Source of the DNA: Halomonas heilongjiangensis
Lineage (GTDB): Bacteria > Pseudomonadota > Gammaproteobacteria > Pseudomonadales > Halomonadaceae
Direction of reading: 5' to 3'
Assembly (NCBI RefSeq): GCF_002879645.1
Contig: NZ_PNRE01000064.1
Span: 1-39,018 of the forward strand
Length of the DNA: 39,018 nt
The notes under the pieces are model-generated. The model did no database searches. It was not told the origin of the DNA and worked only from the letters and a program-made list of their open reading frames with translations. Of this stretch, positions 17,583-27,645 are shown piece by piece. The first letter of the stretch is position 1; each line of letters starts with the position of its first letter. The position numbers and the translations under genes are program-made.

Positions 17583-17629
17583 GCAGCGCCGGGCCAGCCA
17601 GGTACTGACAGAGGGCTCGGCGCTGCCTT
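17583..17629 (+). terminator. Probable terminator before the ABC transporter operon
   Basis: Arms at 17583-17595 and 17614-17626 (GCAGCGCCGGGCC with GGCTCGGCGCTGC) pair over 13 bp with one G-U wobble and an 18-nt loop, followed by CTTGCTT. The hairpin begins 9 bp after the stop codon of the upstream gene. The T-tract is weak. Confidence 0.5.
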
Positions 17630-17654
17630 GCTTGGGAAGGCTTGTTGGAAGGGA

Positions 17655-17729
17655 TGGAACAGCAATTCCATTTATACCAAAGTATAGAATATATGATTTG
17701 CATTCTGTAAGTATGGAATCTACATTTCA
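17655..17729. promoter_or_regulatory. IolR-type operator module upstream of the ABC transporter
   Basis: TGGAACAGCAATTCCA (17655-17670) is a perfect TGGAA-N6-TTCCA palindrome. TATAGAAT follows at 17683-17690 (+28), and TGGAATCTACATTTCA at 17714-17729 (+59). The third element is identical over 16 bp to the one at 5776-5791, and all spacings equal those of that module. The last element ends about 104 bp before the binding-protein start, as in the hyi-like gene. This places the importer under the same regulator as the catabolic genes, by inference. Confidence 0.75.
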
Positions 17730-17833
17730 TAGTGCGGTCTTGTTCATCGGCATGGTCAGGTATATCAACAACCACCTGTGCCGAAGGCAGTGCTGCACGA
17801 CTTGGCGGACATCACTACAAAGAGGAAAACAAC

Positions 17834-18865
17834 ATGAAATGGCTCACACCGCTCAAGATGGGGGTGCTGGCATTAGGCCTGACCCTGACCACCTCGGCAG
17901 CCATCGCCCAGGAGGAGAATGAATACCGTTTCGTCATGGTTTCCCACATCGGGTCCAATGACCCAAACATGAGATGGCTCACCATCGCAATGGATGAGTT
18001 TGAGAAGAAATATCCCAACGTCAGCCTGGATTATGTTTCTTCCAACCAGTATTCCGTTCAGGAACTGGTGCGCTTGCTGGATCAGACCATCGCTTCCCGT
18101 CCCGACGGTATCGCCGTGCCCATCGTCAGCCGCGATGCCCTGGAGGGGCCGATTCGCCGGGCGATCGATCAGGGCATTCCCGTTGTTGCTTTCAATATTC
18201 CCGATAATCGCTCTCAGGAAGAGCGCATCCCCTATCTGACCTATGTCGGTGGCGATGAGTACCTCACCGGCTACATGACGGGGCAATATGCCATTGAGAA
18301 GGCGGAAGCCGGGGAAGTACCGATGCCGGAGCATGTGGTCTGCGCGATGATCGCCGCGGAACACGAAGGCTTGCGTGAGCGCTGCCGTGGCATCGAGGAG
18401 GCCGTAGCAGAAGTGGGGGCGACCACGGAGTATCTCTTCACCGGTGCCGATCCTTCCACCTTCCGTAGCAATCTGCGCTCCTACCTTTCCGCCAACCCAC
18501 AGTCCAACTACATTCTTAACATGGGGGATTTCACTGCTCCCTGGTCCTGGCAGGTTGCCAATGAACTTGACATGAATCCGGATGTTAACCAAGAAGGCAT
18601 GACCATCCTCGCCGTCGGTATCGGGCCCATTGGCCTTTCAGGGCTCAAGAACAATCACTTGCTGGTTGCCAGTGAACAAGGTTTCTGGCTTCAGGGGTAT
18701 ATACCGTTCGAATGGCTCTACTGGCACCACGAACTCGGCTATGAGCCCCAGTCGGACATCATCACCGGCCCGATCATGGTCGACAGGGACAATATCGACA
18801 AGTTCGACCCGCTGTCCAAGGCGGTCTTCGGCGCAGGCTCAGAGGACGACTCAGCCTGGCAATAA
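17834..18865 (+). CDS. Periplasmic sugar/inositol-binding protein of an ABC importer
   Basis: A 343-residue secreted solute-binding protein. The signal peptide has MKW, Leu/Ala-rich core residues and a likely signal peptidase I site after SAAIA (residue 25). The mature protein has the ribose/galactose-type (Peripla_BP_4) beginning YRFVMVSHIGSNDPNMRWL, then LDQTIASRPDGIAVP, IPVVAFNIPDN and YVGGDEYLTGYMTGQYA. Myo-inositol is the probable ligand, inferred from the surrounding catabolic genes and a shared operator. AGAGGA precedes the start. It is followed by two tandem hairpins before the first permease gene, a common arrangement for keeping the binding protein more abundant than the membrane parts. 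Confidence 0.88.
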   Translation: MKWLTPLKMGVLALGLTLTTSAAIAQEENEYRFVMVSHIGSNDPNMRWLTIAMDEFEKKYPNVSLDYVSSNQYSVQELVRLLDQTIASRPDGIAVPIVSRDALEGPIRRAIDQGIPVVAFNIPDNRSQEERIPYLTYVGGDEYLTGYMTGQYAIEKAEAGEVPMPEHVVCAMIAAEHEGLRERCRGIEEAVAEVGATTEYLFTGADPSTFRSNLRSYLSANPQSNYILNMGDFTAPWSWQVANELDMNPDVNQEGMTILAVGIGPIGLSGLKNNHLLVASEQGFWLQGYIPFEWLYWHHELGYEPQSDIITGPIMVDRDNIDKFDPLSKAVFGAGSEDDSAWQ

Positions 18866-18876
18866 GGGGATCACCC

Positions 18877-18943
18877 GGCCTGGCGCAGTAGGCAATGGGT
18901 CGACTCGCCAGGCCAAAGAGCCGGAGACAGGGAGGTCCGGCTC
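18877..18943 (+). other. Two tandem hairpins between the binding-protein and permease genes
   Basis: GGCCTGGCG (18877-18885) pairs perfectly with CGCCAGGCC (18906-18914). Immediately after, GAGCCGGA (18918-18925) pairs perfectly with TCCGGCTC (18936-18943). They lie 12 bp past the binding-protein stop and before the permease ribosome site. With no T-tract they may act as a partial attenuator or protect the upstream mRNA from 3' decay. The role is inferred; the pairing is plain. Confidence 0.6.
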
Positions 18944-18979
18944 AATCGACTATTCCTGGTTGAACCGGAAGAAAACATT

Positions 18980-19948
18980 ATGACTCTATCGACTAGAATT
19001 TTTGCGCGTCGCCCAGACTTCGGGGCCATTATTGGTGTCGCCCTGCTGTTCGTGGTGTTTTCTCTCATCGATTTTTCCGGATGGTGGTCAGGTAGAACTC
19101 TGGGCAATATCCTGCAGTTTACCGCCATTCTCGGCTGTATCGCCATTGGCCAGGCTATAGTGATCATGGTCAAGGAGATCGATCTCTCGGTAGGATCCGT
19201 CTATGGCCTGACCGGTATCGCCTACATTACTCTGGAGGCGGACCTTGGCATTCCAGGCGCCATGCTGGCGGCAATGACCATTGCCGGGAGCATCGGCTTC
19301 CTTCAGGCGATGGCCGTCATCAAAGGCAAGATCCCTTCGATGATCGTCACCCTGGGGGGGCTCTTTGCCGCGCGTGGCCTGATCTATGTATGGACGGGAG
19401 GCTCGGTCCGCACCATGCCGGCCGACTCCCGTGCCCATTGGTTGAATCAGCTGTTCGGTGGTGAACTGTTCGGAATTGATGCCGCTATCCTCTGGCTGGC
19501 TCTGCTGATCGTGCTTCTGTCGCTGGTGGTATGGCGCACCAAGTTCGGCAATCGCCTGCTGGCAACGGGTGGTGATGAAAACACCGCACTCAGCCAAGGC
19601 ATCCGCACCGACCGCGTCAAGACAGTAGCCTTCGTGCTCTGCTCACTGCTAGCCGGTTTCGCTGCCATTCTGACCTTGGCAGATGATCCTCGGACGCATG
19701 TCACCCTGGGCGATCTCATGGAGCTGGAAGCCATTGCTGCGGCCGTGATAGGAGGTTGCCTGCTCACGGGTGGTCGCGGCTCACTGCTCGGCGCCGTGCT
19801 GGGTGCCTTCATTATCACTAGTGTGCGTTACCAGATGATCAGCCTGGGGGCGCCCGCTTCCTGGTACATCACCTTCGTCGGCCTCGTGGTTATCGCTGCC
19901 CTCATCTTCAACCAGTTCCTGGCCCGTTGGGCCACTAAACAGGCCTGA
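18980..19948 (+). CDS. ABC transporter permease, RbsC/BPD_transp_2 family (first)
   Basis: A 322-residue inner-membrane protein with eight to ten predicted hydrophobic segments. RbsC-type features are ILGCIAIGQAIVIMVKEIDLSVGSVYGL, MIVTLGGLFAARGLIY, and the C-terminal AVIGGCLLTGGRGSLLGAVLGAF. Partners would be the binding protein at 17834, the ATPase at 19960 and the second permease at 20754. GGAAGA precedes the start. It is 11 bp from the ATPase gene, so tightly cotranscribed. The region has visibly more A/T at third codon positions than the iolCDEA genes. Confidence 0.88.
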   Translation: MTLSTRIFARRPDFGAIIGVALLFVVFSLIDFSGWWSGRTLGNILQFTAILGCIAIGQAIVIMVKEIDLSVGSVYGLTGIAYITLEADLGIPGAMLAAMTIAGSIGFLQAMAVIKGKIPSMIVTLGGLFAARGLIYVWTGGSVRTMPADSRAHWLNQLFGGELFGIDAAILWLALLIVLLSLVVWRTKFGNRLLATGGDENTALSQGIRTDRVKTVAFVLCSLLAGFAAILTLADDPRTHVTLGDLMELEAIAAAVIGGCLLTGGRGSLLGAVLGAFIITSVRYQMISLGAPASWYITFVGLVVIAALIFNQFLARWATKQA

Positions 19949-19959
19949 GGAGAATCATC

Positions 19960-20757
19960 ATGTCCGTAGCCGCCATCAAGAAATCTCCGCTAATCGAAGT
20001 GCGTAATCTCAACTTGCACTTCGGTGCTTTCCATGCGCTCAAGAATGTCTCGGTATCCTTCGAGGCAGGGCAGCTGATCGGCCTGGTAGGTGACAACGGT
20101 GCGGGAAAGACCACCCTGATTAAGGTGCTCTCCGGCATTCACAAGCCTAATAGTGGAGAAGTCTATTTCGATGGAGAGAAGGTCAGGGAGTTCCATCCCA
20201 AGCTGGCCATAAAGTTCGGAATAGAGACACTTCAACAAAGTGTTGGTCTGTGTGACAACCTGTCGATCGCCCGTAATTTCTACTTGGGGCGGGAGCCTAT
20301 CAAGCGCTGGTTTGGTATTCCCTTCCTCGATTTCAAGAAGATGCGTGAGGCCAGCACCAAGGTCATTCGTACCTTCGGACTGCGTGACAACGTCAGCGCC
20401 GATGATCTAGTCGAGATGCTCTCCGGTGGCGAGCGACAGTCGATCAAGATTGGCCGGGCTGTCGAGTTCAAGAACCGGGTCGTGATCATGGACGAACCCA
20501 CCAATCACCTCTCGGTCCGTGAGCGCGAGCATGTCAACGAACTGGCCCAGCAGATGCGGGATCAAGGCTTGCTGGTGATCTATATCACCCATGATATCCA
20601 CCAAGTCCATAAACTTGCCGATCGTATCGTTATCATGGAAAACGGTGAGAAGGTCACGGATGTCGCCAAGCACGAGATGACCGCCGATGAGCTTGAAGAG
20701 GTCATTCGTTGCGGTGGTCGGGTTGTCGAAAAAGCCAGCGAGGTAGCGCCGTCATGA
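19960..20757 (+). CDS. ABC transporter ATPase, single nucleotide-binding domain
   Basis: A 265-residue cytoplasmic ATPase that powers the importer. Walker A GDNGAGKTT is at about residues 44-52, the Q-loop in ETLQQSVGLCDNL, the signature LSGGERQS near 153, Walker B RVVIMDEPTNHL near 174-183, and the switch His in YITHDIHQV. RbsA/MglA-type ATPases of this importer class are usually two fused domains of about 500 residues; this one has a single domain and probably works as a homodimer under two different permeases. GAGGAG precedes ATG 19960. Its stop overlaps the start of the second permease (ATGA). Confidence 0.92.
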   Translation: MSVAAIKKSPLIEVRNLNLHFGAFHALKNVSVSFEAGQLIGLVGDNGAGKTTLIKVLSGIHKPNSGEVYFDGEKVREFHPKLAIKFGIETLQQSVGLCDNLSIARNFYLGREPIKRWFGIPFLDFKKMREASTKVIRTFGLRDNVSADDLVEMLSGGERQSIKIGRAVEFKNRVVIMDEPTNHLSVREREHVNELAQQMRDQGLLVIYITHDIHQVHKLADRIVIMENGEKVTDVAKHEMTADELEEVIRCGGRVVEKASEVAPS

Positions 20758-21731
20758 TGGGACTCTCGATTCGTCAACTGGTCCGCCAGCACAGCGAAAT
20801 TGGTATCATCCTAATCGCTATCCTGCTGGTCATGTTCTTCTCAACCACCTCCTTTGACAGATGGGCCACGGCCTACAATCTGGCGTCGATTGCCCAGATT
20901 ACCGCCACCCTGGGATTGTTGGCATTGGGTGCTTCCCTGGTTATGGGGACCGGCGAGATTGATATCTCGGTCGGCTCAACCTTCGGTATCGGCGCCTTGG
21001 TCTATCTGGGCACAGTGGCAACGATCGGCCCGCTTCCGGCCATGCTCCTGGCGGCAGCGGCGGGTGCTGCCATCGGTTTGTTCAATGGGTTCATCGTCAC
21101 CCGTTTTGGTGTCTCCTCGCTGTTGCTCACCCTGAGTACCCTACTGGTATTCCGGGGTGTCGCGGTGGCGTTGACCGATGGATTTTCGTTCTCCGTGCCC
21201 TACGGCGAACGTTCCGGGTTCCTTTACCAGCTGTTCGGTGGCGGAGACTTCCTGGGGGTGAATACCGGCTTCTGGTGGTTGATCCTTGGATTGGCCGTCC
21301 TGATGGTCTTCCTCTATGCCACCCCGGGAGGCAGCCGCCTGCTGGCTGTCGGCGGGTCGGCCGAGTCGGCTCGCTCACGAGGTATCCGCGTGACTCGGGT
21401 AAAGGTGAGGGCTTTCATCATCTGTGGCGTGCTGGCCGCGCTGGCTGGCACCCTGGAAGGCGGCAAGCTGGGCTTCGCCGATGGTGGCATGGGCCGCTTG
21501 ATGGAGTTGCAAGCGATCGCCGCTTGTGTGCTGGGTGGCTGTGCGCTGCTGGGCGGCCGGGTCTCGCTGGTTGGAGTGGTGGTCGGCGCCTTCGTGCTGT
21601 CCGCTATTCAGAGCTACCTGGTCGTCAATGGTGTGCGTCCTCAGTGGTTCATGCTATTGCTGGGGGTGATCGTGGTGGCCGCGGCGATCAGTGACCGACA
21701 TTTGCGCGATTGGGCCTTGCGCAGCCGATAA
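20754..21731 (+). CDS. ABC transporter permease, RbsC/BPD_transp_2 family (second)
   Basis: A 325-residue integral membrane protein, paralogous to the first permease. Shared elements are LASIAQITATLGLLALGASLVMGTGEIDISVGS, TRFGVSSLLLTLSTLLVFRG, GGSAESARSRGIRVTRVKV and VLGGCALLGGRVSLVGVVVGAF. ATG 20754 overlaps the ATPase stop by 4 bp, indicating translational coupling; ATG 20757 is equally possible. The two permeases probably form a heterodimeric channel. The iolG-type dehydrogenase gene follows after 46 bp. Confidence 0.88.
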   Translation: MMGLSIRQLVRQHSEIGIILIAILLVMFFSTTSFDRWATAYNLASIAQITATLGLLALGASLVMGTGEIDISVGSTFGIGALVYLGTVATIGPLPAMLLAAAAGAAIGLFNGFIVTRFGVSSLLLTLSTLLVFRGVAVALTDGFSFSVPYGERSGFLYQLFGGGDFLGVNTGFWWLILGLAVLMVFLYATPGGSRLLAVGGSAESARSRGIRVTRVKVRAFIICGVLAALAGTLEGGKLGFADGGMGRLMELQAIAACVLGGCALLGGRVSLVGVVVGAFVLSAIQSYLVVNGVRPQWFMLLLGVIVVAAAISDRHLRDWALRSR

Positions 21732-21777
21732 ATAAATCGGATCAGTGAGTCAACCAGGAAGTACAAGGAGCTTCATC

Positions 21778-22791
21778 ATGACACTGAGAATCGGCGTAAT
21801 CGGCACGGGTGCCATCGGCCGGGAACATATTCACCGGATCACCCATAAGCTAAAGGGCGCCCAGGTGGTGGCGGTCAACGATGTCAACACCGAGCAGGCC
21901 CAGGGCGTGGTCCGGGCTCTTGATCTCGAGGCCAAGGTCTATACCACCGGCGCGGAGGTCATCCAGGCGGCCGACGTTGATGCGGTGATTGTCACCTCTT
22001 GGGGGCCAACTCATGAAGAGTTCGTACTGGCGTCCATCGCTGCTGGCAAGCCAGTATTCTGTGAAAAACCCCTGGCCGTGACCGCAGAAGGGTGTCGACA
22101 GATCGTTGAGGCCGAGATGGCCGCGGGGCGCAAGTTGGTTCAAGTCGGTTTCATGCGTCGCTTCGACTACGCCTATCGTCAGCTCAAGTGCGTGCTGGAA
22201 GCCGATACCATTGGCGCCCCGCTGATCCTCAACTGCGTCCATCGCAACCCGGAGGCACCTGGATTCAGCGGCGACATGGCACTGACCGACTCCTGCGTGC
22301 ATGAATTCGACGTCTTGCGCTGGCTGCTGGCTGACGACTATATCTCCGCTCAGGTGATCCAGCCGCGCAGGACTCGACTCTGCGACGATGATAGCCTGCA
22401 GGACCCGCATGTCATCCTATTGCGGACCCGCCAAGGGGTGCATATCTCCATCGAGAGTTTTGTCAACTGCCAATATGGCTACGACATTCAATGTCAGGTA
22501 GTCGGGGAAACGGGGACCGCCAATCTTCCCGAACCGGCCAGCGTGCCGGTCCGCCGCGAAGCCAAGTTGTCCTTTGACATTCTAGTCAGTTGGAAAGACC
22601 GCTTCATCGATGCCTTCGACGTCGAGTTTCAGGAGTGGATCGATGCCACCACCCGCGGTGAGATGACAGGCCCCAGTGCCTGGGACGGTTATGTGGTGGC
22701 CATGACCAGCGATGCCTGCGTCAAGGCCAAGCACTCCGGCCAGATCGAGCCGATTGAGCTTCCCGAGTGCCCTGACTTTTATACCAACTGA
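21778..22791 (+). CDS. iolG: Second inositol 2-dehydrogenase-type oxidoreductase (Gfo/Idh/MocA)
   Basis: A 337-residue NAD-dependent dehydrogenase. It has the Rossmann GVIGTGAIGREHI, the catalytic Lys in CEKPLAV, GFMRRFD, and the Asp and His of LTDSCVHEFDVLRWLL. The FMRRFD...CVHRNPEAP pattern is nearer to the Bacillus/Corynebacterium-type IolG than the copy at 4601-5596. A strong AAGGAG precedes the start. Being last in the importer operon suggests it acts on the imported compound, perhaps a different inositol isomer from the first enzyme. No clear terminator follows. Family is certain; which paralogue is the main myo-inositol dehydrogenase is open. Confidence 0.85.
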   Translation: MTLRIGVIGTGAIGREHIHRITHKLKGAQVVAVNDVNTEQAQGVVRALDLEAKVYTTGAEVIQAADVDAVIVTSWGPTHEEFVLASIAAGKPVFCEKPLAVTAEGCRQIVEAEMAAGRKLVQVGFMRRFDYAYRQLKCVLEADTIGAPLILNCVHRNPEAPGFSGDMALTDSCVHEFDVLRWLLADDYISAQVIQPRRTRLCDDDSLQDPHVILLRTRQGVHISIESFVNCQYGYDIQCQVVGETGTANLPEPASVPVRREAKLSFDILVSWKDRFIDAFDVEFQEWIDATTRGEMTGPSAWDGYVVAMTSDACVKAKHSGQIEPIELPECPDFYTN

Positions 22792-22860
22792 TGGCTAACT
22801 CGATAGCAACCGCACCGCTACCTTAACCTCCGGGGTCCTAAAGGGATCCAGCGTCGTCGT

Positions 22861-23057
22861 GTGCTCGACCCATGGTATTTCACCGCCGTGAGTTGCCTGC
22901 TGGTGATCCTGGGCGTGGCCGGCTGGGTCTGGTTCAACGGTGCAGATGCCGTCGCCCACCCCGGCAGCTTCCAACTGCTGATCGTGGTGCGACGGTGGTC
23001 TATTTCATCTCGGCCAGCCTGTGGATGAAACACCGCCGCCAACCACGCGGTGCCTGA
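22861..23057 (+). pseudogene. Frameshifted small two-helix membrane protein
   Basis: From GTG 22861 the frame encodes (V)LDPWYFTAVSCLLVILGVAGWVW, a clear membrane helix, then runs out of frame near 22985-22990. Adding one G there (GTGGTGCG to GTGGGTGCG) restores a frame reading GATVVYFISASLWMKHRRQ to TGA at 23055-23057, a second helix plus a basic tail. The joined product would be about 65 residues. No ATG or good ribosome site is seen, and the frame is closed by TAG at 22804, so it may also be the C-terminal remnant of a larger transporter. I do not recognise the family. A real pseudogene and a sequencing error are both possible. Confidence 0.5.
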
Positions 23058-23090
23058 ACCTCCTGGCATGGATCCACCTTGATGAGTGGC

Positions 23091-23112
23091 CCGGCCCACG
23101 ATGGTGGGCCGG
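23091..23112 (+). terminator. Hairpin after the frameshifted membrane gene
   Basis: CCGGCCCAC (23091-23099), loop GATG, GTGGGCCGG (23104-23112): perfect 9-bp arms, followed by TCATCCCTT. It starts 33 bp past the stop of the broken membrane gene. The stem is strong but the T-tract is poor. Confidence 0.5.
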
Positions 23113-23213
23113 TCATCCCTTGCTGCATTCCTGATCAGGTGCGATGCCTTTTGCCCCCCATCGCTTGCCTTGACTACGCTGAGAAAGTACATCCATGGAT
23201 TGGGAGGTATGAC

Positions 23214-23458
23214 ATGAAACGTTATGGATTGCGTAGTCTGGCGATGGTCTTTGCTGCTCATTGATGCTGGCCTTGGCCGGTTGTGGCACCAGTACCGGTG
23301 AACGTGCTGCCAGCGGTGCCGGCGTCGGGGCCGCGGTGGGCGGTGCCGCGGGTGCCGCCACGGGAGGCAGCGTGGTACGCGGTGCGGCGATCGGCGCCGG
23401 GGCGGGTGCCGTGACCGGAGCGGCCACCGACGAGGACGATATCGACCTCGACGATTGA
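23214..23458 (+). pseudogene. Glycine-zipper lipoprotein with a frameshift in the signal peptide
   Basis: ATG 23214, preceded by GGGAGG, encodes MKRYGLRSLAMVFAAH and meets TGA at 23262. The +2 frame continues seamlessly as LMLALAGCGTSTGER, a lipobox (LAGC) followed by a Gly/Ala-rich segment with GxxxG repeats and an acidic tail ending DEDDIDLDD. One missing base near 23258 explains the break. The intact protein would be an about 80-residue lipoprotein of the glycine-zipper (YmgG/17-kDa antigen-like) type. Starting in the second frame would leave no usable signal peptide. A strong terminator follows. As with the neighbouring broken gene, sequencing error is a real alternative. Confidence 0.6.
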
Positions 23459-23489
23459 TCCGCCCACCAGCACGACAGAGCCGAACAGG

Positions 23490-23525
23490 CCGCGCCTGCC
23501 CATGAGCAGGCGCGGTTCTTTCCCT
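23490..23525 (+). terminator. Rho-independent terminator after the lipoprotein gene
   Basis: CCGCGCCTGC (23490-23499) and GCAGGCGCGG (23506-23515) form a perfect 10-bp stem with a 6-nt loop, followed by TTCTTTCCCTT. It lies between the convergent lipoprotein gene and the aspartate kinase gene. Confidence 0.8.
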
Positions 23526-23526
23526 T

Positions 23527-24825
<1,299 letters not shown>

Positions 24826-24924
24826 TCCCGGCTCTCCCTGTCTGTCGAGGTTGCAATGGGCACCATGCGGCAAATCCGGGCCAGGGAGAAGGGGGGGTGG
24901 TGGGAGAGGGAAAATGCGTGGCAC

Positions 24925-24961
24925 AGGAACGAAAGAAGCACCCGCGGGTGCTTCCTTCGTC
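24925..24961 (-). terminator. Terminator after nspC
   Basis: The palindrome GAAGCACCCGCGGGTGCTTC (24935-24954) folds into a strong hairpin; reading on the minus strand it is followed by TTTCGTTCCT. It begins about 20 bp past the nspC stop. The 37-bp segment is about 86% identical to the terminator region at 27601-27637 behind the tmRNA gene. Confidence 0.75.
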
Positions 24962-24975
24962 ATGGCGCCTCGCGC

Positions 24976-26123
24976 TCAGCTCAGCCGCTGCATGTAGTCC
25001 ACGTAGCCGAAGGTCCTGACCGTGCGTACCTCGCGGCTCGCCTCGTCGATGCGGCAGATCGACGGCAGGCGGATGCCATTGAAGGTGGTGGTCTTGACCA
25101 TGGTGTAGTGGGCCATGTCGGTGAACACCAGGCGGTCGCCGATGGCCAGCGGCGCATCGAAGGAGTACTCGCCCACCACGTCGCCGGCGAGGCAGGTCAG
25201 GCCGCCCAGCCGATAGCTGTGGGCCTTCTCGCCCGGTTCGCCGGCGCCGATGATCTCCGGCCGGTAGGGCATCTCCAGCACGTCCGGCATGTGCGCCGTG
25301 GCCGAGGTGTCGAGGATGGCGATGGGGCCGCCGTTCTCGACGATGTCCAGCACCGTGCACACCAGATAGCCGGTGTTCAGCGCGATCGCCTCGCCGGGCT
25401 CCAGGTAGACCGTGAGGTGCGGATGGCGCGCCTTGAAGTCGCGGACCACCCGCACCAGCCGCGCCACGTCGTAGTCGGAGCGGGTGATATGGTGGCCGCC
25501 GCCGAAGTTCATCCACTGCATGCCGGCGAGGTAGTGGCCGAACTTCGCCTCGAAGGCTTCCAGGGTATGTTCGAGGGCATCGCTGTTCTGCTCGCACAGG
25601 GTATGGAAGTGCAGCCCCTCGAGCCCCGCCAGATCCTCCGGTGCGAGGTCCGCGGCCCGGGTGCCGAGCCGCGAGCCGGGGGCGCAGGGATCATAGAGCG
25701 GCACCGCGCCGGTGGAGTGCTCCGGATTGACCCGCAACCCGCAGGAGACCCGGCGCGGCGCCGCCGCGACGGTGTCGCGGAAGCGCCGCCACTGGCCCGG
25801 CGAATTGAAGCTGAGGTGGTCCGCGTAGCGCAGCACCACCTCCATCTCCGGCTCGGTGAAGGCCGGCGAGTAGACGTGCACCTCGCCGCCGAAGGTCTCG
25901 GCGCCGAGGCGTGCCTCGTCCTGGCCGCTGGAGGTGGTCCCCACCAGGTACTCGCGGATCATGGGGAAGCAGTCCCACATGGCGAAGCCCTTGAGCGCCA
26001 GCAGGATGCGGGCCCCGCTGAGCTCCTGGACCTCGCCGAGGAGCTCCAGGTTCTTGCGCAGCAGGGCGTCGTCCACCACATAGGCCGGCGACGGGCAGGC
26101 GTGGATATCGAAGGTGAGGGGGG

Positions 26124-26127
<4 letters not shown>
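24976..26127 (-). CDS. nspC: Carboxynorspermidine (carboxyspermidine) decarboxylase
   Basis: PLP-dependent decarboxylation of carboxynorspermidine/carboxyspermidine to norspermidine/spermidine, the last step of the alternative polyamine route. The 383-residue alanine-racemase-fold protein has the PLP-lysine segment LLALKGFAMWD near residue 50, LSFNSPGQW, LHFHTLCEQN, NFGGGHHITR, YLEPGEAI, and C-terminal FTDMAHYTMVKTTTFNG. The upstream frame is open through the neighbouring gene, but ATG 26127 overlaps its stop (ATGA) and begins MTPLTFDIHACPSPAYV, typical of NspC. It is translationally coupled to the synthase gene. Confidence 0.94.
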
Positions 26128-27323
<1,196 letters not shown>

Positions 27324-27600
27324 GGGTTCGAATCCAGATCGGGAAATGTCAACAGTGGTAGGGTCTTATCGGTAGTGGGCCGCCACAGCGCACCCCGACC
27401 CGATGCCACCCCGGTCTTGGCCTCGCCCGGCACCCTAGAGGCCGACGAGAGGGCGCAGATAATGGCCCCCCCTGAGGCTGCTATCAAGTGCTTTTCGCGT
27501 CAAGGCTAAGACGAAAGTTCGGGGGGAGGGGCGTCGGTTGCCGGGCCGTCCCGACGACGAGGCGTCCATCGCCCTCGGGTGGGTGCCCGGTGAGGCCGCC
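27324..27600. other. Intergenic region upstream of the polyamine operon
   Basis: About 280 bp between the carboxynorspermidine synthase start and the tmRNA terminator. It must contain the polyamine-operon promoter (minus strand), but no convincing -35/-10 pair, palindrome or small gene was recognised. G-runs near 27466-27471 and 27521-27530 are noted without a role. Confidence 0.4.
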
Positions 27601-27637
27601 AGGAACGAAAAAAGCACCCGTAGGTGCTTGATTCGTC
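27601..27637 (-). terminator. Rho-independent terminator of ssrA (tmRNA)
   Basis: On the minus strand AAGCACC, loop TACG, GGTGCTT (27629 to 27612) is followed by TTTTC (27611-27607). It starts about 17 bp past the tmRNA CCA end. A near-copy lies behind nspC at 24925-24961. Confidence 0.8.
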
Positions 27638-27645
27638 GACTTGAT

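Noticed and set aside
22861..23057. The broken membrane gene as the tail of a sodium/solute symporter for inositol
   Set aside because: Two helices and a basic tail are compatible, but no symporter signature is visible, so I left it unnamed.
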